Source of the DNA: Hofstenia miamia
Taxonomy: Eukaryota > Xenacoelomorpha > Acoela
Length of the DNA stretch: 48,676 nt
Direction of reading: 5' to 3'
Assembly (NCBI GenBank): GCA_004352715.1
Contig: SCFE01000072.1
Location: 1,420,874-1,469,549, forward strand
In this document: positions 10,960-21,163 of the stretch, in pieces
Layout: every line of letters starts with the position of its first letter
Position numbering within the stretch: the stretch's first letter is position 1
The notes under the pieces: generated by a model
The model's database searches: none
What the model was told of the DNA's origin: nothing
Seen by the model: the letters and a program-made list of their open reading frames with translations, nothing else
Program-made: the position numbers and the translations under genes

Positions 10960-11995
10960 AATCACGGTCAGCAGAGAGCCCTAATGAGTTGGTCCATATC
11001 GACCTCAAACAGTTGTCAAAGGACGATGAGGGTTTCCAGTATATACTCATAATGGTTGACCATTTTACCAAATTTGCTGAATGATTCCTTTAAGTAGCAC
11101 AACAGCAGAGAAAGTTGCTGACAAGATAGTCAAAGAATGGATTTTAAAGTATGGTCCCATGTGAAAATTAGTTTCCAATAGAGGTTCTCAGTTTGAAAGT
11201 AATCTTTTGAAGGCTTTAATGAAGGAACTGGAAGTGGTACATGAACTGACTACTGCCTATCACCACCAGGTGAATGGCTTAGTGGAGTTATTAACCCGAA
11301 CCCTTATAAAATTAATTCGGGTAGCCTTATCATGCGCAGCAGGAAAACAATGGAGGCGAATTATTGAATGCATTGAGTATTTTTATAACACATCAGTTCA
11401 CACAACTATCAGAGTGAGCCCCTTCAAAGGCATGTTTGGTTGTGAGGCCACCATGTCCCTAGCAATGATGCTCCCAAGATATGCAGAAAACAATGTAGAA
11501 AGTTATGTGAATAGATTAATTCAGGATATGCAAACAATTCACCTTACAATTTGTCACAACACGAATCAGTCCAGTATAAGGCAGAAGAAAACTTTCAATA
11601 AGAAGATATATTGTGAGCTGCATAAATGTGGCGACCAGGTCTTTGCTTATCTTCCTTGAATTACAATGGATAGTAATCAAGTATGTAAACTTGCGAATGA
11701 TTGGCAAGGTCCTTTTACTATAGAAAAAGTGCTTGATCATAATACTTATACCTTAAACAAAGGTAAAACAGTACATTTTCAAAGGCTCAATTGAGCTATA
11801 AAAGATATAGAGCATGTTATAATTGACGATAACAACAAATTTACTTTAGTAGATAATGGTGATGATGTATATGAAAAATATGATAATTTAACTAGTTTTT
11901 CAGAGGATGAATTTTCTGACACTGATTACACTTATGATAATATTACTTCTGACAATTTAGAAACACGTATGCTCCCCCAAAGAAGGGCGAGAACT
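10960..11995 (+). pseudogene. Integrase core and C-terminal domain, copy 1
   Basis: ELVHIDLKQLSKDDEGFQYI holds the first catalytic Asp. The second falls in KLVSNRGSQFESN, where Asp has become Asn (copy 2 keeps SDRGPQFES). The catalytic Glu is in VNGLVELL. The block after the core, YFYNTSVHTTIRVSPFKGMF, lies in 11207-11659. The C-terminal domain includes DWQGPFTIEKVLDHNTYTLN near 11700-11760. TGA codons at 11078 and 11162 interrupt the frame and are shared with copy 2. The acidic linker to ORF3 ends with YDPSIWDLNLIT near 12010. Confidence 0.9.
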
Positions 11996-12057
11996 ACTCA
12001 TGTTTATGATCCCAGCATTTGGGATTTAAATCTTATAACTCAATTTAGGAATGAACA

Positions 12058-12352
12058 CCCCAAGTTGAAAACGAGAGTTGCCAGCTCCACCATCCCGCCG
12101 CTGAGTGAGAAGGAGGATGGGAGGTAGCCGACCTAGCTGAGATGCCTCATCTAGGCATGGGAGACACGTATCTCTGCTTGTTGAGGCACGTGCAAGGAAA
12201 AAAGGACGCAACAATGGTGCTGAGGAGAGTCTGATTCCATGTGGGCAACATGTAGCTCCATGACTCAGAGAGGAGACAGCATCCACGATGACTTTCTCCA
12301 CATCTCGCCCCTATGTGGAGAGACATGTTTCCTCATGTGCGCGAGAGGAGCT
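12058..12352 (+). other. GC-rich block between integrase and ORF3, copy 1
   Basis: About 295 bp with roughly 55% G+C in the lines I counted (12061-12180), against a clearly AT-rich surrounding. It opens near CAAGTTGAAAACGAGAGTTG and ends near GAGGAGCTGGCC. It contains a hairpin-like CCATCCC...GGATGG pair near 12090-12120. Both + strand copies have it at the same place; elements C and D do not. It has stops in the pol frame, so it looks like sequence captured by the family A progenitor. The minus-strand frame in it (12301-12026) resembles nothing known to me. Confidence 0.6.
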
Positions 12353-12382
12353 GGCCACACCTTTATTAAAAACTGATAAATC

Positions 12383-13254
12383 AACGTCTTCTACAGCAAC
12401 TTCTACTGTTAGATCACAGAAGAACAAAGAAAGAAGAAGAAAAATCTCTAGAGTTGGTGATGAGACCCTTCACCCTTATTATATTGCCACAAGGAAAGCC
12501 AGCCAAATGGGCGAGTATAAAGTTGTAAAGGAAAAACTCATTGTGGGAGGAAATCCCGAATGGGTCTTTATCGAAGGCAAGCTTGTCATAACAGATATTT
12601 TTACATGTGGATTACCAGTGCATATGCAACTGCAAGTCATACATGAAAAAATTGCCACACTACAGCCTTGTGTGCTGATCCTTTTCCAGGCAGCTGGTGA
12701 TTTGATGTGGGTCAACAATGTTGAAACCATCACTCAGTATTATGATGTCATGAAAAGGATAGAGATTATCACGATGATAAGAGCTAATGTGTCTGACCCA
12801 GAAAAAATGACACTCAATCAAGTTCAGGAATATTGTTCATTATTTGTTGACCATGCGACTATGATGGGGTCCTTGAGGCAGGTGTTTATACACTTCTATC
12901 CAGATACCGAGATTAGTACAGAAGACGCACACACGTCTGACACTGATGCAATGATGACATTGATGATTGCCCTCAAGAGTCTTTGACTGTACAAAAGATT
13001 TTACAATACTTTTACAAGGCGGTTAAATAATCTAAGAAAGAATTGTCCCATCAGTAACAGGATGCCAACAATTAAATTTCTGTGATTAAAAGATGAAGTA
13101 GTCACCCAATGAGAAGTACTCATGCAGATTACATGAGAGCCACACTATGATGAGGTCCAAACATGGGATGGTGAATTAGCTATGAAGATGATAGTGGCCA
13201 CTCAAAATATTGTGTCTGGGCCCACCCTCCAACTTTTATCTGAAAATTAATTTG
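12383..13254 (+). pseudogene. ORF3 of copy 1, centre deleted
   Basis: After STATSTVRSQKNKERRRKI and DETLHPYYIATRKA the frame jumps straight to GEYKVVKEKLIVGGNPEWVF. Copy 2 has about 1.75 kb between the same points. The C-terminal region holds LPVHMQL, QPCVLILFQAAGDLMWVN, YYDVMKRIEIITMI and STEDAHTSDTDAMM, blocks also found in element E. A TGA at 12984 ends the open frame, but homology continues in the same frame past TGA codons at 13083 and 13110 to VSGPTLQLLSEN just before the polypurine tract. Function unknown. There is no membrane segment or signal peptide. Confidence 0.75.
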
Positions 13255-13268
13255 AGCAAGGGGGGGCA
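13255..13268 (+). other. Polypurine tract, copy 1
   Basis: AGCAAGGGGGGGCA lies immediately 5' of the LTR start TGTAGAGTC and just after the last ORF3 codons. This is the expected place for the plus-strand DNA primer of an LTR retrotransposon. Confidence 0.75.
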
Positions 13269-14194
13269 TGTAGAGTCATTTAGGGACTTTTTCGATTTTA
13301 TTCTTTATGAATTATTTTGTATTTTAATGTCACCATGACGTCAGCATTTATTTCGATCTCAGGTTGCTATTGTTAATCTGATGTCCCCTCAGTGGTGCTT
13401 ATTATTATTGCTCAAATTGAATTTATGAGGGAAAGAATAATTGATCATGTTTAAACTATGTAGGCAACTGATTTTGTAAACAAAGGCAGGTAATAACTCA
13501 ATTCTTGTATAAAACCTGAGAGAACTGTAGTGAATGCTGAATAGATTTTATCTACTCTCAACTGCTGTCTTTACCATTGTATTTTTTCTTTATATCATAT
13601 CTTATGAAAACTATTGCTTAAGATCAGCGACAATTTGGGAGTGCTTTCACTAGCACGGGGCGAAAAGTAGCTTCTGGAAGTCTTTTGATTATCCAGTCCA
13701 AATTGTGGACCCATTAAGTTACGTATATGGTTAGGTATATGGAAATAATAAACCTTTTGTTTGTAGTTCAACACATACATGCACTTATACAACCTGACAC
13801 TGTGATGATACCATGCTTTTGGCTAGCATGAATATCTGGCAATTACAGATTATTTAATAGTGCGCTGAGAGATAACATTGAAAATAAGATCCTGTATTTT
13901 TCAATTTGAGATAGAAATTAAAAAGTGAGACAAATAGGGTAGCACCAGTCAATAGGTTAAGCACTTTACTTCTGGATACTTTGCTTTGGCTGGAAGCCAT
14001 ATGAATTGGTCATCTTGGATTTTACCTAAAGTAGTTTTGTTACTTGGATGAATTACCAATGTTACATCTATAAATTATAAGTTCTATGTTATTCTATTTC
14101 TCAGAATCATGGCTGTACTGTAAAAGCTATTTAAACCTTCTGCAGAGTCAATTAAGTTTCTAGTTAAGTTACCCTACCAGCGCACGATTCTACA
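13269..14194 (+). mobile_element. 3' LTR, family A, copy 1 (926 bp)
   Basis: It runs from TGTAGAGTCATT to CACGATTCTACA. The 3' end is set by comparison with copy 2 (23815-24743): the two are alike up to TCTACA and then differ completely. A TATAAAA-like box (GTATAAAACC near 13510) and AATAAA words near 13745 are candidate promoter and polyadenylation signals. A conserved motif, ATCAGCGACAATTTGG, lies about 350 bp in and recurs in related LTRs at 15360 and 37130. Ends are inverted repeats TGTAGA/TCTACA. Confidence 0.9.
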
Positions 14195-14890
14195 ATAGGT
14201 TTTGCTCACTGGACTGAAGAATTAGTGCTTCTCTTTTCCTGTTCCCTAATAGGGCTCTATTCTTATGTGACTCTTTCTAAACATTATCTGTTTTGGGTCA
14301 GCTGAGTGTGGCTACTCTTCCCTTTCACAATCTTCTGTTGACATTTTTTTATCTTTACTAAGAAGGGGTACTACAGCAGGAGGAGTTAATTATTAAACTG
14401 TAGCTTCAGCAAATCCATGCTTTGACACAAATCCCTTATTAGATAGGGATCTAGGACTGCTTTCTGATTTTCATGCTGATGCCACAATATCTTTGATCCA
14501 ATGGGCTAACTTCAAATGGGGGCCAATTTTCTTATGTTTGTTTTTCAGCATTAAGTGAAATTTATTTCATCTAACACTACTTTATGCTGTGTAAATGATA
14601 AAGATATTTGCATTTCCATAATTTCATATAATTCATGCTTTTCAATTGATTTTTGTAAATTAAATGATGTGACAATTAAAGATGCTTATCCTCTTCCACA
14701 AATTGAGGATTTATTGTATGATGCCAGCCACTATAAGTTTTTCTCATGCCTCAAATTATGTATTGCTTTTTAGCAGGTTCCAAAGAGGGTGTCTGACATT
14801 CAAAAAACCACTTTTATAATGGTGTATGGATTATATGAATGGAAGTATATGGCGTTTGGCCTATGTAATTCCAACAACAACAACTCATTG
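14195..14890 (+). pseudogene. Gypsy reverse transcriptase fragment
   Basis: In 14625-14870 the + strand reads FSIDFCKLNDVTIKDAYPLP, then ASHYKFFSCLKLCIAF, and after a TAG TTFIMVYGLYEWKYMAFGL. These are the fingers and palm blocks of Ty3/gypsy RT upstream of the YxDD box. 14195-14560 has no clear frame. The fragment stops at the end of the minus-strand LTR of element E (14891), right after the FGLCN motif, so E appears to have inserted in it. It is not part of copy 1, whose LTR ends at 14194. Confidence 0.8.
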
Positions 14891-15692
14891 TGTAGAATCA
14901 CAGGGCAGATCTAGCAGCTCAAGCAGTACCAAGTTGTAAGAAATTACTATCACCAAGAGTGGCCTGTACTCTAACAAAACAAATGAAGATTGGTAGTTTA
15001 CCAATTTCACTGTAGAAAAATGAACCAAAACCATTTCCAAGAAGGCATTCCAGCTAGTGACCAATTTACATGGCATCACGCCAAAGCCAAATCATTAGAA
15101 ATCATCCTTACCAGCCAAGGTGCTAATTGTGTGTCTCAAGTTTAATTTCTAGCTCAATAAAACAAATTTAGCTCAGTGTTCTTGTTATCTCAGCTCATGT
15201 AATAAGATATTAATACTGTGTAGTTACCATGTATTTGCATACACCAATGGCATATTATCCTTGCATAGTGTGTTGTTAAGTGCATGTATGATCAATCAAG
15301 TACAAAGTTCTTTTATTCCCTATACCTATGCATAGCCTTAAAGTGACCACAATATGGGCTCACATCTTTCAAGGAGCGAGTTATCACCCCAGGCACAGCA
15401 GAGTTCCTCCCAGATGATCGCCAGATCTTACAAGCAGATACTTATCATATTAATAACGATGCTAAAAGGGGTTAGTAATATAGAGTAAGTTGAGAAGCAA
15501 ATGTTATCCAGTGAGAATGAAATTTATTTGACAATTGCAACAATGAGTTCCCTATTTTATACAGAGAAAAAGGTAAATATTTAATGTTTACAAAGTTCAC
15601 TTAATTCCCTTTCAAATTAAATGAGCAATTTGCACATACACTTTAATATAATAAAAATAAAAATAAAATAAAGGGCCCTGAGTGACTCTACA
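14891..15692 (-). mobile_element. 3' LTR of element E (family A-like, 802 bp)
   Basis: On the minus strand it starts TGTAGAGTCACTCAGGGC (15692) and ends GCCCTGTGATTCTACA (14891), so its ends form an imperfect inverted repeat of about 15 bp. A TATAAAATAGG box is near 15555, and GATCTGGCGATCATCTGG near 15365 matches the internal motif of the other A-type LTRs. It is preceded on the minus strand by a G-rich polypurine tract (about 15693-15703) and ORF3. It interrupts the + strand RT fragment ending at 14890. Confidence 0.85.
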
Positions 15693-17621
15693 CGCCCCCA
15701 TTGCACAGTTAAATTTGTGGTAACAACTGGACAGTAGGACCACACAACTTTTGGGCTTCTTCAACCATTTCTTTTGCCAGCACATCATCCCAAGATGAAA
15801 CCTCTGTGTAATGTGGTTGCTGGATAACTTGCATGAGCACCTCCCATTGTGTGACAGTTTCACTGTGTAGCCTGAAGTACTTTAGCTCTGGTAGCCTAGA
15901 ACTGATGGGGCAATTACATTGTAATATGTTTAATCTCCAAGTAAATGTATCATAAAAACGTTTGTATAAGCTGAGGCCCTTGAGGGTGATTAGGAGTGCA
16001 TTAAGGCATCAGTATCAGAGGTGTGGGCATCCTCTGTGCTGATCTTTGTGTCAGAGTAAAAGTGGAGGAAAACCTCCTGTAATGATCCCATTTGTGTAGT
16101 GTGGTATATGAAAAGAGAATGGTATTTGTTCACTTGCAGTAACATCATTTCTTAAGGATCATTGATGCTGGTGTGTAACATTGTGATTATTTTTATGCAA
16201 TCTGTGACATCATAGTATCAGGTGATTGTTTCAGCTTTGTTCATCCACATTAAATCTCCTCCTGCCTGGAAGAGAATTACAACATGAGGATCTAGAGAAT
16301 TGATGGTTCTGTGGATCTTCTCCTATTGGGTAAAGATGGGCTGCCCCTTCTGAAATATATCTTTTATAGTGAGTTTTCATCAATGTAGACTCATTCAGGA
16401 TTTCCACTTTCTAACAACATATCACAGGTTGGCTTGTATTCTTTAGTTTGCATCACCTTGTTGACTTCAGTGGCAGTTGACACATAGTTAATATGATCAG
16501 AGAGATGGGTGGAAACCTTTTTCCTTCCATGACGAACTCTCCAGGATGGCAGGATTAGTGGGGTCATCAGACAAGGAGGTGGAGTGTGGAGGAAGTTATT
16601 CTTCTTGACATTATCTTCCAGTTGTGCAAAGCTTTACTAGTTCCTGAGGGAGGCTGTTCCAATGGTAACAGGGTAGTTAATTTTGGCCTCTTGAATTGAT
16701 TCCTAAAAAGCTCTGTGGAGTCCATGGCTCCATAAGTTTTCTATCTGAGGTATTGTGATGCATAGGCAGGCTGTAGTGCACTCTATGTCCAGGGCAAGTT
16801 GTTGCCCTGGCAATAGTAGGAGGACCAGTTCTTCTTTGGTAAGCATCTCAGTAAGACACCATTTCATAAGACCTAGTACATCATTATCACTATTAGGCTT
16901 GACAACTTGATCTATGATTTATGGCCTATTGGCGAACTTGTTGGGACAGTTTTTGATTGTGAGGATTCTTTTGTTGTCAATAAGGGACAAAGTGGGTGTA
17001 AGTTTTGGTGAGACTGTGACTCCAGAAAACTTTTCCAAGTTAAAAAACTTTGATCAAGGCTTAGTTGCTGGCAACACTTCTATTGCTGACAAGGATAAGA
17101 GTTCTTCCTCATGATAAAATTGCTTGGGTGACTTCATGATCTGTCCCAGGACAGTGATGGGGATGATTTCACCATCTTTGGTTGCCTGTCACTGAGTCTT
17201 CATTAGCTGGCTATATCCACACTCTGGATAGTTAAGGTGCTCCAAGTTGACCAGGATCTCTGTGTGTGTGTATGAATGCCATAGTGACCTACAAGCTCAA
17301 GGAACTGCTTAGTTGAGCTGTGCTCACAGTGCATGAGTCAGCTTGTGCACAGAGGCTCATTTTTGGAGTTGAGTGACGGAAACTTGGTTTTAGTAGTGGC
17401 TCCCCACATATACTTTTTGAGTGTATCCAAGAAGATATTTAAGTCTGAAAAGGTGACTCCTAAATGGTTCATTATCATTTGTGGTGGCAGGCAACCAAGT
17501 GGGCCACTAGATCTGATGAGGCAAGTGTAGTACTTTTTAAAATGATCCATGGCTTTCTTCAACTTCCCTGGGGAGCAGGCAGCAAGCATAAGTGTAGCAA
17601 CCAATTTTTTACCTTCCAAGN
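15693..17621 (-). pseudogene. ORF3 of element E, C-terminal two thirds
   Basis: Minus reading, from high coordinates: CSPGKLKKAMDHFKKYY and KKYMWGATTKTKF (17619-17338), then LNYPECGYSQLMK, EIIPITVLGQIMK and EEELL (near 17240-17110). Further down come SGNPE-stop-VYIDENSL (near 16400), an FQA.GDLMW-type block (near 16260) and STEDAHTSDTDALM (near 16040). The end reads VTQWEVLMQVIQQPHY (near 15860) just before the polypurine tract and LTR. Order and spacing match copy 2. Multiple stops and frameshifts. E supplies sense codons (for example Trp in VTQWEV) where copies 1 and 2 have TGA. The upstream end coincides with an ambiguous base at 17621. Confidence 0.75.
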
Positions 17622-18394
17622 GTTTGATTATTTAGTACAATGTTGAGCTAATCAAGTGGTGTTTAGTAGTGGTCTGGATACATCACAGGGAATGATTCTA
17701 CGGTCTCTGTGCCAGATCATGAAAGTGCACATATGTTAGGTATAAGGGTTTTTCTCTCAATTAGCCAACTAGCATTTCATTTCTACATGTATTAAATAAT
17801 TAATTGTCAGCAAATGGTTGGATGACCAAACTCTAGGAATTATATTCATATTATTTTAGATCCAAATTAATGATCTATAATTGATTGATAAAGTGACAGT
17901 ACATGTAGTAAATTATAAATGTGGGTTAGGAAGTTGTTCAAACAGAATATATCTAAATAAGCCAATATATTTTGGTAATGGCTACATGTAATATTTAATG
18001 AACAACTAGTAACAATTCAGGTTGTGAATTGATATAACACTTTCACATGATAGAGTTTAAGTCAAATTGTGTCATGTCTTGAGTAAGCATTGAGCTAATG
18101 TAGGGTACCCATAAGTATATCAATTGAGCTGAGAAGTGGCACTCAAGCATTGGATGTAATGGTAAAACTGGATGTGGAGATCCACTTTGGGCAGATACCC
18201 ATCAGAAGATTGTTATAAAGATTACTGCATGGAATTGTCACTTTAAAAGTGAGCAGTTAGTTCTAGGTTATATAAGTTAACAGAAGAAACTAGTCAAGCA
18301 GTAACAGCAAGTAAACCCTTACCTGCAATAACACAGCTAACATTATACAGTAACAGTAGATAAACAATGATAATGCCTGGTAGAGGATATTACA
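17622..18394 (+). mobile_element. LTR of family B, + orientation, 5' truncated
   Basis: Collinear with 3439-4245 and 41746-42588 from the GTAGTGGTCTGGATAC segment (near 17665) onward. It ends AATGCCTGGTAGAGGATATTACA at 18394, the family B 3' terminus. A primer-binding-site-like sequence follows at once, so this is a 5' LTR, not a solo LTR. Its first part is missing, and the left edge is the ambiguous base at 17621. Confidence 0.8.
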
Positions 18395-18411
18395 TGGTGA
18401 CTGTGACAGCC
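18395..18411 (+). other. Primer-binding site after LTR-B
   Basis: TGGTGACTGTGACAGCC begins directly at the LTR end. TGG complements the CCA of a tRNA 3' end. Element F has a related site, TGGCAACCATGACAGC, directly after its LTR. The tRNA cannot be named without a search. Confidence 0.6.
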
Positions 18412-18446
18412 AAGAACAGCAAATCTAAAGAAGAAACATTCAGTTA

Positions 18447-19446
18447 NNNNNNNNNNNNNNNNNNNNNNNNNNNNNNNNNNNNNNNNNNNNNNNNNNNNNN
18501 NNNNNNNNNNNNNNNNNNNNNNNNNNNNNNNNNNNNNNNNNNNNNNNNNNNNNNNNNNNNNNNNNNNNNNNNNNNNNNNNNNNNNNNNNNNNNNNNNNNN
18601 NNNNNNNNNNNNNNNNNNNNNNNNNNNNNNNNNNNNNNNNNNNNNNNNNNNNNNNNNNNNNNNNNNNNNNNNNNNNNNNNNNNNNNNNNNNNNNNNNNNN
18701 NNNNNNNNNNNNNNNNNNNNNNNNNNNNNNNNNNNNNNNNNNNNNNNNNNNNNNNNNNNNNNNNNNNNNNNNNNNNNNNNNNNNNNNNNNNNNNNNNNNN
18801 NNNNNNNNNNNNNNNNNNNNNNNNNNNNNNNNNNNNNNNNNNNNNNNNNNNNNNNNNNNNNNNNNNNNNNNNNNNNNNNNNNNNNNNNNNNNNNNNNNNN
18901 NNNNNNNNNNNNNNNNNNNNNNNNNNNNNNNNNNNNNNNNNNNNNNNNNNNNNNNNNNNNNNNNNNNNNNNNNNNNNNNNNNNNNNNNNNNNNNNNNNNN
19001 NNNNNNNNNNNNNNNNNNNNNNNNNNNNNNNNNNNNNNNNNNNNNNNNNNNNNNNNNNNNNNNNNNNNNNNNNNNNNNNNNNNNNNNNNNNNNNNNNNNN
19101 NNNNNNNNNNNNNNNNNNNNNNNNNNNNNNNNNNNNNNNNNNNNNNNNNNNNNNNNNNNNNNNNNNNNNNNNNNNNNNNNNNNNNNNNNNNNNNNNNNNN
19201 NNNNNNNNNNNNNNNNNNNNNNNNNNNNNNNNNNNNNNNNNNNNNNNNNNNNNNNNNNNNNNNNNNNNNNNNNNNNNNNNNNNNNNNNNNNNNNNNNNNN
19301 NNNNNNNNNNNNNNNNNNNNNNNNNNNNNNNNNNNNNNNNNNNNNNNNNNNNNNNNNNNNNNNNNNNNNNNNNNNNNNNNNNNNNNNNNNNNNNNNNNNN
19401 NNNNNNNNNNNNNNNNNNNNNNNNNNNNNNNNNNNNNNNNNNNNNN
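18447..19446. other. 1,000-N assembly gap
   Basis: An exact round-number gap. It separates an LTR-B with its leader from the RNase H-integrase part of family A copy 2. The two sides may or may not belong to the same element. Confidence 0.95.
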
Positions 19447-19448
19447 TC

Positions 19449-20835
19449 GCTATCAACATCATGACTGGATTTTGGACCAGATTATGAAAAGGATGAAGGA
19501 TCCGTACTTTCCCACATCTTTGGAAGTAAATTGGTATTTCAACTGCTATAATTGGCACGTAAATGATAATGGTTCATTGTACACTAAGAGCAAGCACAAC
19601 AATCGACTTGCTATTCCTGAGCATTTTAAGAGGGACCTAGTACGTAGAGTCCAAGAAAGGGGTCACCTGGGCATCCTTCAAACTGAGAAATCCTTCAACT
19701 CCCGATACGTCACCACTGGAATATGAGCTACCATTACGGATGTCATCAACAAATGTGAAAAGATGCTTACTCAACAACATAAATCATTTTCCTCAAAAGA
19801 GAGCTGAACTTGAATTGCAGTTGGCAGAGAGCCCTAATGAGTTGGTGCATATTGACCTTGAACAGTGATCAAAGGACAACAAAGGTTTCCAATATATACT
19901 TGTAATGGTTGACCATTTTACCAAATTTGCCTGAATGATTCTTTTAAGTAGCACAACAGCAGAGAAGGTGGCTGACAAAATAGTTAAAAATGGATTTTGA
20001 AGTATGGTCCCATGTGAAAATTAGTTTCTGATAGAGGTCCTCAGTTTGAAAGTAATCTTTTGTGTGCTTTAATGAAGGAACTAGAAGTGGTCCACAAATT
20101 GACCACCTCCTAACACCACCAAGCAAATGGCTTGGTGGAGCAATTAAACCAAACCCTTATAAAATTAATTCAGGTAGCCTTATCACGTGCAGCAGGAAAA
20201 CAATGGAGGCGAATTATTGAATGCGTTGAGTACTTTTACAACACATCAGTTCATACAACTACCTGCGTGAGCCCCTTCAAAGCCATGTTTGGTCATGAGG
20301 CCACCACGTCCTTAACAATGATGTTCCCAAAGTATGCAGAAAACAGCATAGAAAGTTATGTGAATAGATTAATTCAGGATATGCAACAAATTCACCTTAC
20401 AATCTGTCATAACACGAATCAGTCCAGTATAAGGCAGAAGAAAACCTTTAATAAGAAGATATATGGTGAGCTGCATAAATGTGGCGACCGAGTTTTTGCT
20501 TATCCATTTATGATAGAAAAAGTGCTTGACCATAACACCTATACCTTAAACAACAGTAAAATGGTACATTTTTAAAGGCTCAAACGAGCGATCAAAAGAT
20601 ATAGAGCATGTTATAATTGACGATAACAACGAATTTACTTTAGTAGATAATGGTGTTGATGTATATGAAAAATATGATAATTTAACTAGTTTTTCAGAGG
20701 ATGAATTTTCCAACACTGATTACACTTATGATAATACTACTTCTGACAATTTAGAAACATGTACACTCCCCCAAAGAAGGGCGAGAACTACTCACACTTA
20801 TGATCCCAGCATTTGGGATTTAAATCTTATAACTC
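19449..20835 (+). pseudogene. Integrase, copy 2
   Basis: The zinc domain reads VRRVQERGHLGILQTEK (19640-19690), where the first His of the pair seen in copy 1 (VHEKGH) is now Gln. The Cys pair after it is split by a frameshift near 19760. The core has the first Asp in VHIDLEQ (near 19845) and the second in SDRGPQFESN (near 20030). The Glu in NGLVEQL (near 20130) has 35 positions between it and the second Asp, the DD35E spacing. YFYNTSVHTTTCVSPFKAMF and IEKVLDHNTYTLNN follow. TGA codons at 19932 and 20015 match those of copy 1. The tail ends with RARTTHTYDPSIWDLNLIT near 20830. Confidence 0.9.
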
Positions 20836-21085
20836 CAAGTCAAAAATTAGAGTCGCCAGCTCCACCATCCCGCCACTGAGTGAGAAGGAGGATGGAAGGT
20901 AGCCAACCTAGCCTAGACACGTATCTCTGCTTGTTGAGGCACATGCAAGGAAAAGAGGACGCAACCATGGTGCTGAGGAGAGTCTGATTCCATGTGGGCA
21001 ACACATTGCTCCATGACTTGGAGAGGAGACAGCATCCAAGATGACGCCCTCCACATGTTTCCACATGTGCGCAAGAGGAGCTGGC
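20836..21085 (+). other. GC-rich block between integrase and ORF3, copy 2
   Basis: Homologous to 12058-12352 (shared CCAGCTCCACCATCCCGCC and GGTGCTGAGGAGAGTCTGAT), with small deletions. About 75 bp of other sequence, including a run of eight C near 21145, separates its end from the ORF3 motif TSSTATSTVRSQK; copy 1 lacks this. The block holds stops in the pol frame. Confidence 0.6.
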
Positions 21086-21163
21086 CTTTATTAAAAACTG
21101 ATAAATATAGAAAACCTTTTAGTACATTGCAAATTGTAAATACCTCCCCCCCCAACGAGTGAC

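Larger units (their letters stand above)
10185..14194 (+). mobile_element. Gypsy-type LTR retrotransposon, copy 1 (family A), 5' truncated
   Basis: From left to right: C-terminal RNase H, integrase, a GC-rich block, ORF3 with its centre deleted, a polypurine tract and a full 3' LTR. The 5' LTR, gag, protease and RT are absent; similarity begins in RNase H. It is a close relative of copy 2 (19447-24743), sharing layout, GC-rich block, LTR and several in-frame TGA codons. The flanking DNA after the two LTRs differs, so they are separate insertions rather than one local duplication. Confidence 0.9.

Noticed and set aside
12026-12301. 91-residue minus-strand frame over the GC-rich block
   Set aside because: It exists because GC-rich DNA has few stops. 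It is antisense to the element, is not kept intact in copy 2, and resembles nothing known.
15612-15863. 83-residue minus-strand frame with Cys-rich start
   Set aside because: It is a shifted frame over the ORF3 end, polypurine tract and LTR of element E.
18367-19558. Two long open frames of 365-372 codons on both strands
   Set aside because: They consist almost entirely of Ns from the 1,000-N gap and carry no information beyond the short flanks.
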